Assembly: GCF_021696945.1 (NCBI RefSeq)
Contig: NZ_JACYHE010000029.1
Location: forward strand, 1-62,719
DNA from: Streptomyces sp. JJ36
Lineage (GTDB): Bacteria; Actinomycetota; Actinomycetes; Streptomycetales; Streptomycetaceae
Direction: 5' to 3'
Length of the DNA: 62,719 nt
Part shown: positions 15,422-21,707 of the stretch, in pieces
How positions within the stretch are numbered: position 1 is the first letter of the stretch
Layout: each line of letters starts with the position of its first letter
Notes under the pieces: model-generated
Told to the model about the DNA's origin: nothing
What the model saw: the letters and a program-made list of their open reading frames with translations, nothing else
The model's database searches: none
Made by a program: the position numbers and the translations under genes

Positions 15422-16864
15422 TCAGTCGCGGATGACGGTCTTGGTGCGCATGAGGAACTCGCCCAGATAGCCGTCGTGCGGCGTCCCGGGCTCCATCCAG
15501 TGCGTCGGGTGGTCGCCGAGGTAGACGTTGGCCACCGTGGGCTCCGCCACCAGCGCGTCGACCAGCCCGGCGTTCTCGGTGAAGGCGCCCAGCACCAGGG
15601 TGTCGCGCAGCGGGGCGAGGCCGTCCTCCGGCGTCCACGGGGCCACCCAGACGCACGGGAAGGGCAGCTCGATGCCGGCCCGGGCGTCACCGCGGTCGAG
15701 CTGGTGCACGGCGGGCCGCAGCACCGCCCCGCCGCCGGGCAGCTCGTCCACCACGCCGTCGCCGCCGAGCCAGGCCGTGGCGCCCTTGGCCTGGGTCAGC
15801 AGATGCTCCTCCAGGGCACGGGCGGCGGCCGCCGGCTGAGCCGGCAGTACGGCGTCCGGATGTTCCGGCGGCAGGCTCGGCAGCCGGGCCAGCCGCTCGG
15901 CCAGCGCCTCGGCGACCGGCGCCGGGTCGCCCTCGACGAAGACCGCGGTGGTGTTGACGCACTTGACCCCGCCGTGGTGGGCGACGGAGTCGACCAGCAC
16001 GTCCAGGTGGTCGCGCCAGTCGGTGTCCGCGGTGAGGAGCACCTTGGAGCGGCCGGGTCCCTGCGCCAGCACCCGGGCGTCGCCGGCGTACCGGCGGACC
16101 ACGTCGTCGCCGCCGTAGACGACGCCCAGGTCGGCGCCGGCCAGCACCTCGCCCGCGACGGCGTGGTCCGTGGGCAGGCAGGCGACCTGGTCGTCCGCGA
16201 AGCCCGCCGCCCGCAGCGCCGCGACCAGCCGGTGCGGCGTGAACGGCTCGCGCCGCGAGGGGCGTACGGCGATCCGGTAGCCCAGGGCGAGCGCCTCCAG
16301 CCACAGCGCGTGCGGCGCCGGGTGGTTGCCCGCGGCGTGCACGGCCAGGACGTCGCCGCGGCGGGTCCACACCGCGCGCCCGGTGCGGGTGAGCGGGTCC
16401 CGCCAGTCGGCCACCGCCCCGGTGGGGCGGGCGTGCCGCGCCGCGAAGTGCGCCCGGTGCGCGGCGGTGGCGATCTCGTCGGCCGCGGCGCGCACCGCGG
16501 TACGGGACACCCCGGAGACCCGGCTGACCAGGCGCTCGTACGCGTCGTAGGAGAGCCCGCCGACGGTGCCCTCCCGGAAGACGCGGGCGGCCCGGGCCAG
16601 CGCGGCCAGCCGCTCCTCCTCGGGCAGGTTCTCCGCACGGCGCAGCGCGGTCAGCGCACGGCCGACGAAGAGCTGCGGGACGACGCTCAGTTCGGCGACC
16701 GGCCGGCCGGCGACGTCGGGCACGGTGAGCCGCTTGCGGGCGCGGTAGGCGCCGCGCGGGCCGAGCGCCTCCAACTGGACCGGGGGTGCCTCCCCGGCCC
16801 CGGCGTCCTCGCCGGGGCCGGCGGGTGCGGGGGAGGCCTCGGGGGCGATCCGCGGGCCCGCCAT
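15422..16864 (-). CDS. LuxC-like acyl-CoA reductase family protein (aldehyde-forming subunit)
   Basis: This predicted 480-residue protein is of the LuxC/aldehyde-dehydrogenase superfamily. It shows GDVLAVHAAGNHPAPHALWLEALALG (nucleotide and substrate pocket), VVYGGDDVVRRYAG, the catalytic-cysteine region HHGGVKCVNTTAVFV, and the C-terminal NAGLVDAL...VANVYLGDHPT. In bioluminescence LuxC reduces a LuxE-bound acyl group. In grixazone biosynthesis the related GriC works with GriD to reduce an aminohydroxybenzoate to its aldehyde, and EhpF/EhpG do so on a phenazine. Here the likely product is an aminohydroxybenzaldehyde from 3-hydroxyanthranilate or a derivative (inference). Its start shares one base with the LuxE-like stop (TGATG). 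Confidence 0.88.
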   Translation of the reverse strand: MAGPRIAPEASPAPAGPGEDAGAGEAPPVQLEALGPRGAYRARKRLTVPDVAGRPVAELSVVPQLFVGRALTALRRAENLPEEERLAALARAARVFREGTVGGLSYDAYERLVSRVSGVSRTAVRAAADEIATAAHRAHFAARHARPTGAVADWRDPLTRTGRAVWTRRGDVLAVHAAGNHPAPHALWLEALALGYRIAVRPSRREPFTPHRLVAALRAAGFADDQVACLPTDHAVAGEVLAGADLGVVYGGDDVVRRYAGDARVLAQGPGRSKVLLTADTDWRDHLDVLVDSVAHHGGVKCVNTTAVFVEGDPAPVAEALAERLARLPSLPPEHPDAVLPAQPAAAARALEEHLLTQAKGATAWLGGDGVVDELPGGGAVLRPAVHQLDRGDARAGIELPFPCVWVAPWTPEDGLAPLRDTLVLGAFTENAGLVDALVAEPTVANVYLGDHPTHWMEPGTPHDGYLGEFLMRTKTVIRD

Positions 16865-17964
16865 CAGTAGACCCCTTCGATGACCGTCTCGTTGTCGAAC
16901 TCCTTGACCGGGGCGACGTCGGCGATGGCGTCCCCGGTCTGCCCGGGCAGCGGCCGGATGCGGGTGCCGTAGTCGCGCTCCAGGTTGTTCGGCAGCAGCA
17001 GGCTCTTGCCGACGTAGTGCATGACGATCCGGCCGCGCTCGCCGTACGGCACCGGCCGCCCGGTGTCGCCGTCGATGACGTTGTAGGTCATGTACGGCGA
17101 GAACGGGTCGTAGACGCAGGGCTCGTCGTCGCTCAGGCCGGGCCGCTCGGTGACGTGGCCGAGGGTCATGGTGTTGCCGAAGCCGCTGACGAAGGCGGCG
17201 TCCGGGAAGAGCTCGGTGCGGTAGAGGTGGCGGGTGTCGGCGTCGAGCTGGGTGCCGACCCACATGATCGCCTTGACCTTCTTGCGTACCAGCTCCACCA
17301 GGTCGTCGCGCCGGCTGAGCCGCTCCAGGGTGGGCGGGGTGAGCATGAGCACCCCGATCTCCTGCGACTGGAGGGTGGGGGCGAGCTGGTCCACCAGGTG
17401 CTCGGTGTACGCCTCGGCCTCCGCCTTCGCCCCGCGCCCGATGAGCTTCTTCACCCAGCGCGGGTCCACGTCCACCGGGAAGGGCAGGCCGCCCCGGTGC
17501 TTCACCAGCCGGTGGAAGGTCTCCCCGACCATGTGCGGGCCGGAGGGGATGCACAGCGCCCAGTCCACGCCGCGCGGTACGCCGTGCGCGTCGAGCTGGG
17601 CGCTGCTGTGGGCCAGCAGCATGTCCAGCCACTCGCGCAGCATCACCACCCGCTTGGGGGCGCCGGTGGTGCCGCCGCTGTCGTAGATCCCGATGATCTC
17701 CGGGTCGGGGCCGTATCCGCGCGGGACGAGGTCCCGGACCGGGACCTCGCGCAGCCGGCCGGCCACGTTGGGGAAGCGGGTCAGGTCGTCGTAGCTGCGG
17801 ATGTCGGCGACCGGGTCGAAGTCCAGGGTCTCCGCTATCCGCAGCCAGAAGGGCGAGCCGGTCTCCGGCGAGAAGTGCCAGCGCAGCGCGGCACGCAGAA
17901 AGGCGTCCGGGTCGGGCTGGGCGTCGAAAGGCATTTCCAGAATGGGGTCGGCGGCGGACGACAT
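16864..17964 (-). CDS. LuxE/EhpF/GriD-like acyl-adenylating enzyme (acid-activating subunit)
   Basis: This predicted 366-residue member of the adenylate-forming superfamily has a phosphate-binding loop (YDSGGTTGAPKRV) and a later segment, VSGFGNTMTLGHV, in place of the usual second motif. It lacks most of the C-terminal lid domain of acyl-CoA ligases, as LuxE and EhpF do. It should activate an aromatic acid as the acyl-AMP and pass the acyl group to the LuxC-like partner encoded directly downstream. The pair forms a two-gene operon with operator site 4 upstream and a terminator downstream. The substrate is inferred from the neighbouring 3-hydroxyanthranilate genes. Confidence 0.87.
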   Translation of the reverse strand: MSSAADPILEMPFDAQPDPDAFLRAALRWHFSPETGSPFWLRIAETLDFDPVADIRSYDDLTRFPNVAGRLREVPVRDLVPRGYGPDPEIIGIYDSGGTTGAPKRVVMLREWLDMLLAHSSAQLDAHGVPRGVDWALCIPSGPHMVGETFHRLVKHRGGLPFPVDVDPRWVKKLIGRGAKAEAEAYTEHLVDQLAPTLQSQEIGVLMLTPPTLERLSRRDDLVELVRKKVKAIMWVGTQLDADTRHLYRTELFPDAAFVSGFGNTMTLGHVTERPGLSDDEPCVYDPFSPYMTYNVIDGDTGRPVPYGERGRIVMHYVGKSLLLPNNLERDYGTRIRPLPGQTGDAIADVAPVKEFDNETVIEGVY

Positions 17965-18052
17965 CGTTCTCCTCAGGGTCGATTCGGTGAAAACGACGGG
18001 CTACCCCATCAATCAATGGCTTTGCGCAGGGACCGGACAACCGGCGCCCGGT

Positions 18053-18066
18053 GACTGTGTCAGGTG
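18053..18066 (-). promoter_or_regulatory. Island operator site 4, weak (CACCTGACACAGTC on the minus strand)
   Basis: This is the most divergent of the eight sites, matching the consensus at 11 of 14 positions. It lies 88 bases before the LuxE-like start and in the same orientation as its transcription, in the gap after the LuxR-domain gene. Confidence 0.45.
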
Positions 18067-18107
18067 CCGGAGAAGGGCACGGGGACGCGCCGGAACACGC
18101 GCGGCGC

Positions 18108-18124
18108 GCCCTTTTCCCAAGGGC
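18108..18124 (-). terminator. Probable terminator after the DsbA-LuxR unit
   Basis: GCCCTT and AAGGGC form a 6-bp stem around TTCCC, with additional GCGC pairing outside it across a 3-base bulge. It lies about 55 bases downstream of the LuxR-domain stop and would separate that unit from the carboxylate reductase operon. Confidence 0.5.
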
Positions 18125-18178
18125 CCGGCGCGCGTCTTCACGGCCGCTCGGTAGGAGCGGGGCCGGCGCTCTCCGCGG

Positions 18179-18424
18179 TCAGCGCGGGGTCTCGTGCAGC
18201 AGCGCGTGCCGGGCCACCTGGACCCGGCTGTTGACCCCGAGCTTGCGGAAGATGTGCCGCAGATGGGAATCCACCGTGTGCCGGGACAGGACGAGTTCGG
18301 CCGCCACCGCCCGGTTGGAGAGCCCCAGCGCGACCAGCCGCGCCACGCGCAGCTCGGCCTCGGTGAGGCTGTGCCAACCGGTCCGCGGACCGGCCCGCCT
18401 GCCTCGCGTCCCCGTTCGGCTCAT
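18179..18424 (-). CDS. Orphan LuxR-type DNA-binding domain protein (81 residues)
   Basis: This protein is almost nothing but a LuxR/NarL-type helix-turn-helix: [45 protein letters not shown] is the full four-helix domain. A short Arg/Gly-rich N-terminus replaces the receiver or ligand-sensing domain. Such stand-alone domains can bind DNA as dimers and respond to growth phase or to partner proteins. It starts six bases after the DsbA-like stop, so the two are co-transcribed. It is the only obvious DNA-binding regulator within the operator-marked island and therefore the first candidate to bind the shared dyad, but LuxR-type domains are not known to me to bind this exact sequence. Confidence 0.88.
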   Translation of the reverse strand: MSRTGTRGRRAGPRTGWHSLTEAELRVARLVALGLSNRAVAAELVLSRHTVDSHLRHIFRKLGVNSRVQVARHALLHETPR

Positions 18425-18430
18425 GCTCGG

Positions 18431-19138
18431 TTACCGTCCTTTCTCCTCCCGCAGGCCGTCCAGCAGCTTCTCGGCCCAGGAGGCGTCGTAGCCGTCCAGC
18501 CGGGGCAGCCCGCCCTGCTGCGGGTCGCCCGTCCAGGCGAAGTGCGCGCCGGGGTTGTGCGCGGCGAAGCCGCCCGCCGTGAACAGGTGAGGGCTGCCCT
18601 GGATCTGCGGCCCCTCCGCGATCCGCCAGTGCGCGTACACCTCGGCGCGGCCCGCGCCGCGCTCCATGGCCCCGGCGAGCGCCGGGGCATCCACCGCCGG
18701 GCACTCCTCGGCGAGTCCGAGGATGACCGAGGGGACGCTGATGCACCGGCTCTGCGCGTAGAACGCGTGGCGCAGCGCGGCGTCGAGCTGGTCGCTGCCG
18801 CGCAGCCCGCCCACGGCGGGGTCCTTGGCGGCCTGTACGGCCTCCAGCGCGGGCAGCGTGGTGGACGGGTAGTCCGACTCGGCGCCCGACCACACCCGCC
18901 AGCCCAGCTCGGGACGGTGCGCACCGATCACGATGACCTCGGGCTCCACGATGAACTTCGGCGTGGGCTGGCTGTTGAACAGCTCCAGCGGGAAGGCCCG
19001 GTGGTCGATCAGCAGCTCCTGGCCCCGCGCGCGGGCGGTGGCCCGCAGCGTGTGCAGGGCCAGGCTGGCCCAGGGACAGCCGATGTCGGACCAGACGGTG
19101 ACCGTTCCCGGGTCGGCGGCGATGGTGGCGTCGGTCAT
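18431..19138 (-). CDS. DsbA-family oxidoreductase-like protein (FrnE/HCCA isomerase type), CPWA active site
   Basis: This predicted 235-residue thioredoxin-fold protein has an alpha-helical insertion. The N-terminal DIGCPWASLALHTL aligns with the DxxCPWC of FrnE-type DsbA proteins, but the second cysteine is Ala, so ordinary dithiol-disulfide exchange is not possible. The remainder (GSPHLFTAGG with the cis-Pro loop) is intact. There is no signal peptide, so the protein is cytosolic. Monothiol or glutathione- or mycothiol-dependent isomerase chemistry on a quinone-like intermediate, as in 2-hydroxychromene-2-carboxylate isomerase, is one option. It is divergent from the pirin gene and shares with it the 357-bp region containing operators 5 and 6. 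Confidence 0.8.
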   Translation of the reverse strand: MTDATIAADPGTVTVWSDIGCPWASLALHTLRATARARGQELLIDHRAFPLELFNSQPTPKFIVEPEVIVIGAHRPELGWRVWSGAESDYPSTTLPALEAVQAAKDPAVGGLRGSDQLDAALRHAFYAQSRCISVPSVILGLAEECPAVDAPALAGAMERGAGRAEVYAHWRIAEGPQIQGSPHLFTAGGFAAHNPGAHFAWTGDPQQGGLPRLDGYDASWAEKLLDGLREEKGR

Positions 19139-19324
19139 GCTGCGCTCTCCTCGTTCGGTTCCGCGGGTGCCCGTACGGCGGCGCCCTCCGTGCCCCCTGC
19201 CGCTGTCCGGCACCGGCGGCGCGCCGCCGGGCACGGCGGCCCGGGAGTACGCGGGTGCCACCACGCCGGGGCCATGACCTCACATGGTGTAGCCGTGGGG
19301 GCGCTCGGCGCCCCTCGCCTCCGG

Positions 19325-19338
19325 CACTTCGTCAAGTG
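19325..19338 (-). promoter_or_regulatory. Island operator site 5 (perfect dyad CACTTCGTCAAGTG)
   Basis: A perfect inverted repeat, CACTT-CGTC-AAGTG. On the minus strand it reads CACTTGACGAAGTG and faces the DsbA-LuxR unit, 186 bases from its start codon. Operator 6 lies 55 bases away centre to centre. Confidence 0.7.
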
Positions 19339-19379
19339 AGCACGTTCCCCCAGGTGTGCGCACCCTGCCCGGACGAGCC

Positions 19380-19393
19380 GACCTGACGGAGTC
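19380..19393 (+). promoter_or_regulatory. Island operator site 6 (GACCTGACGGAGTC)
   Basis: Identical in all 14 bases to site 7 in front of wrbA, and facing the pirin gene 102 bases downstream. The pair of sites 5 and 6 mirrors the pair 7 and 8. Confidence 0.7.
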
Positions 19394-19495
19394 CCGTGCG
19401 CGCCGTTGGCCGCCGGGCTGCGCGCCCGCAAGCCTGGCCGCACGTGTGCTCTCCCGCGGCCCTGGTCCGGCGCCGCGCCGAACGAAGGAAGTGGG

Positions 19496-20464
19496 ATGCC
19501 TGCCGTCACCGTCGACGATCTGCTGCTGCTCGACCGGATCAGCCGGCCCGGTCCCGGCCTCGCCGCCCCGCGCAAGGCCGTGGGGGTCGTCACCGCGCAG
19601 CACGGCACCGAGGGGGCGGGCTTCCCGGTCCGCCGGGTCTTCCCCGGTGCCCTGCCGCCGCAGCGCACCGACCCCTTCCTGATGCTCGACCACATCGGCT
19701 CCGTGGAGTACGCACCGGGCGACGCCAAGGGCGCGCCCTGGCACCCGCACCGCGGCTTCGAGACCGTCAGCTACGTGCTGGACGGGGCCATCGCCCACCA
19801 GGACTCGCACGGCGGGGGCGGCGTCATCGAGGACGGCGACACCCAGTGGATGACCGCCGGCTCCGGCATCCTGCACGACGAGATGCCCACCGAGGGGATG
19901 CTGGCCCGCGGCGGCGTGATGCACTCCTTCCAGCTCTGGGTGAACCTCCCGGCGCGCCACAAGTGGGACCCGCCGCGCTACCAGGACCTGTGCGGCACCT
20001 CCCTCACCCTGCTCGCCTCCGCCGACGGCGGCGCCCTGGTCCGGCTGATCGCCGGTGAGCTGGACGGGCACACCGGGCCCGGCCGGACCGTGACGCCGAT
20101 CCTGCTGCTGCACGCCACGCTCGGCCCCGGCGCCCGGCTGGAGCTGCCCTGGCCCCGCCCGTTCAACGCCTTCGGCTACGTCGTGCAGGGGCTCGGCACC
20201 TTCGGGTCCGGCGAGCGGCCGCTGGTGGAGGGGCAGCTCGCCTGCTTCGGCGCCGGGGACGCGCTCACCGTGACCGCCGCCGAGCACCAGGAGGGCCCGG
20301 CCGGCACGCTGGACGTGCTGCTCTTCGGCGGGCGGCCGATCCGCGAACCCATCGCCCAGTACGGGCCGTTCGTGATGAACACCCGGGAGGAGATCGTCGA
20401 GGCGGTGGCGGACTACCAGAGCGGCCGCATCGGCGCCGTGCCCGCGCTCGCGTCGGACGGCTGA
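19496..20464 (+). CDS. Pirin family protein
   Basis: This predicted 322-residue bicupin has the pirin metal site: PWHPHRGFETVSYVLDG supplies two histidines, and GILHDEMP supplies the third His and the Glu. The second cupin (NAFGYVVQGLGTFGSG) and the C-terminal EPIAQYGPFVMNTREEI are also typical. Some bacterial pirins have quercetin 2,3-dioxygenase activity and others are redox- or stress-linked regulators. ATG 19496 is preceded by AAGGAAGTGGG. It stands alone, divergent from the DsbA-like gene and convergent with wrbA. The shared operators suggest that it is induced together with the pathway, perhaps to deal with quinone or flavonoid-like products. Confidence 0.9.
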   Translation: MPAVTVDDLLLLDRISRPGPGLAAPRKAVGVVTAQHGTEGAGFPVRRVFPGALPPQRTDPFLMLDHIGSVEYAPGDAKGAPWHPHRGFETVSYVLDGAIAHQDSHGGGGVIEDGDTQWMTAGSGILHDEMPTEGMLARGGVMHSFQLWVNLPARHKWDPPRYQDLCGTSLTLLASADGGALVRLIAGELDGHTGPGRTVTPILLLHATLGPGARLELPWPRPFNAFGYVVQGLGTFGSGERPLVEGQLACFGAGDALTVTAAEHQEGPAGTLDVLLFGGRPIREPIAQYGPFVMNTREEIVEAVADYQSGRIGAVPALASDG

Positions 20465-20552
20465 CACCCCCGCCGGCGGCGCGCGCGGACGCCCACCCGT
20501 CGCGCGTATCCCACGGGGCGCGGGACGGCGCGAGCGGCCGGCACCACAGACG

Positions 20553-20582
20553 GCCGGCCCGGCTCCTGACGGCCGGGCCGGC
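20553..20582 (+). terminator. Hairpin downstream of pirin
   Basis: GCCGGCCCGGC and GCCGGGCCGGC pair over 11 bp around an 8-base loop, about 90 bases after the pirin stop. Confidence 0.55.
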
Positions 20583-20737
20583 GCTCCGCCGAGGGGACGG
20601 ACCGGGGCACGGCCCGCACGCCCCTCGCACGGACGAGGGCCGCTCGCGCGGAGCGTGCGCGCGGAGGATTCGCCCGGAACGTGCGCGCGGAACGTCGCGC
20701 CGAAGGAGAGCTCGCGTCACACGGGAGCGGGCCGCAC

Positions 20738-20782
20738 GCGGAGCGGGGACCAGGGCCGGCCCGGCCCTGGTCCCCGCTCCGC
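20738..20782. terminator. Large palindromic terminator between pirin and wrbA
   Basis: Two exactly complementary 22-base arms (first arm GCGGAGCGGGGACCAG... from 20738) are separated by a single C, a 45-base perfect palindrome. It ends 25 bases before the wrbA stop and probably serves both convergent genes. The rest of the 343-bp gap 20465-20807 holds the hairpin at 20553 and GC-rich repeats of no recognised function. Confidence 0.75.
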
Positions 20783-20807
20783 TTCCCTCCGCCCGGGTCA
20801 CCGGCGC

Positions 20808-21431
20808 TCAGTCTTCGAGCGCCGCGAGGCCCTTCTTCAGCGCGGTGGCGATCTCCACCGCCCGGCGGGCCTGGAACTCCACGGAGGCGATGTTCTCCTG
20901 GTGCACGTTGCCCGGCTCGTTGGACGAGATGCTGCTGGCACCGTAGGGGTTGCCGTTCTGCTCGGCGAACATCACGGGGTCCGCGTAGCCGGGCGGCACG
21001 ATGATGGCGCCCCAGTGGTAGAAGGTGTTGTTCAGGGCGAGCAGGGTGCTCTCCTGGCCGCCGTGCGCGGTGGAGGTGGAGGCGAACGAGGAGACCACCT
21101 TGTTCACCAGCTTGCCCTGGAACCACAGGCCGCCTGCGGTGTCGATGAACTGCTTGAGCTGCGCGGCCGGCAGGCCGAAGCGGGTCGGCGTGCCGAAGAG
21201 CACCACGTCGGCCCAGTCCAGGTCCGCCAGCTCGGCGGTGGCCACGTCCGCCGTGGCGGCGACGTGGTCGGCCCACGCCTGGTTGCCCTGGATGGCGGCC
21301 TCCGGCGCCAGCTCGGCGACCCGGCGCAGCCGCACCTCCGCGCCCGCCTTCTCGGCGGACTCGGCCGCGGCGGTGGCCAGCTTGTGGACGTTACCGGTGG
21401 ACGAGTAGTAGATGACGGCTACGTTGGTCAC
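20808..21431 (-). CDS. wrbA: NAD(P)H:quinone oxidoreductase, WrbA type
   Basis: This predicted 207-residue flavodoxin-like protein has the FMN phosphate loop YYSSTGNVHKLA, the second loop GTPTRFG, and the WrbA-specific STSTAHGGQESTLLALNNTFYHWGAIIVPPGY. The family reduces quinones by two electrons to hydroquinones, avoiding semiquinone radicals. Its place in an aminophenol-forming island and its shared operators point to self-protection or to an actual reduction step. GTG 21431 is used, with GAGGGAG upstream. It is divergent from the transaldolase-like gene. Confidence 0.93.
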   Translation of the reverse strand: MTNVAVIYYSSTGNVHKLATAAAESAEKAGAEVRLRRVAELAPEAAIQGNQAWADHVAATADVATAELADLDWADVVLFGTPTRFGLPAAQLKQFIDTAGGLWFQGKLVNKVVSSFASTSTAHGGQESTLLALNNTFYHWGAIIVPPGYADPVMFAEQNGNPYGASSISSNEPGNVHQENIASVEFQARRAVEIATALKKGLAALED

Positions 21432-21528
21432 GGGCTGTGCGCTCCCTCGGTTGTCGGGCGCCCCGCTGGGACACGGGGTGATCCGCATTCTGGGCGGACC
21501 GGCGTACGGGCTGCCATCGGCGGCGCCG

Positions 21529-21542
21529 GACTCCGTCAGGTC
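21529..21542 (-). promoter_or_regulatory. Island operator site 7 (GACCTGACGGAGTC on the minus strand)
   Basis: Same 14 bases as site 6 and the same distance class (97 bases) from the gene it faces, wrbA. Flanking bases CGACCTGACGGAGTCC are also shared with site 6. Confidence 0.7.
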
Positions 21543-21581
21543 GCCGCCGTCCGGCTGCGTGACCCGGCCGTCCGGCGCGGC

Positions 21582-21595
21582 TACTTGACGAAGTA
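21582..21595 (+). promoter_or_regulatory. Island operator site 8 (perfect dyad TACTTGACGAAGTA)
   Basis: A perfect inverted repeat, TACTT-GACG-AAGTA, facing the transaldolase-like gene 112 bases downstream. It lies 53 bases from site 7, centre to centre. Confidence 0.7.
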
Positions 21596-21707
21596 CGCCG
21601 CACGACCCGGTGCAGGGCTGCCGGTGTGATCTATCGTCGGAGGGACCGCTCACCTTCCCCCCGCCGCTCGCTCGGCTTTCCGGAGCCGGGAGAGGAGTCC
21701 CGTCCCC

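Noticed and set aside
21582..21613. Reading the shared dyad as a sigma-factor -35 element (TTGACG)
   Set aside because: No consistent -10 sequence is found 16-19 bases downstream at sites 1, 2, 3, 5, 6 or 8, and several sites have CTGACG. A regulator site explains the symmetry better.
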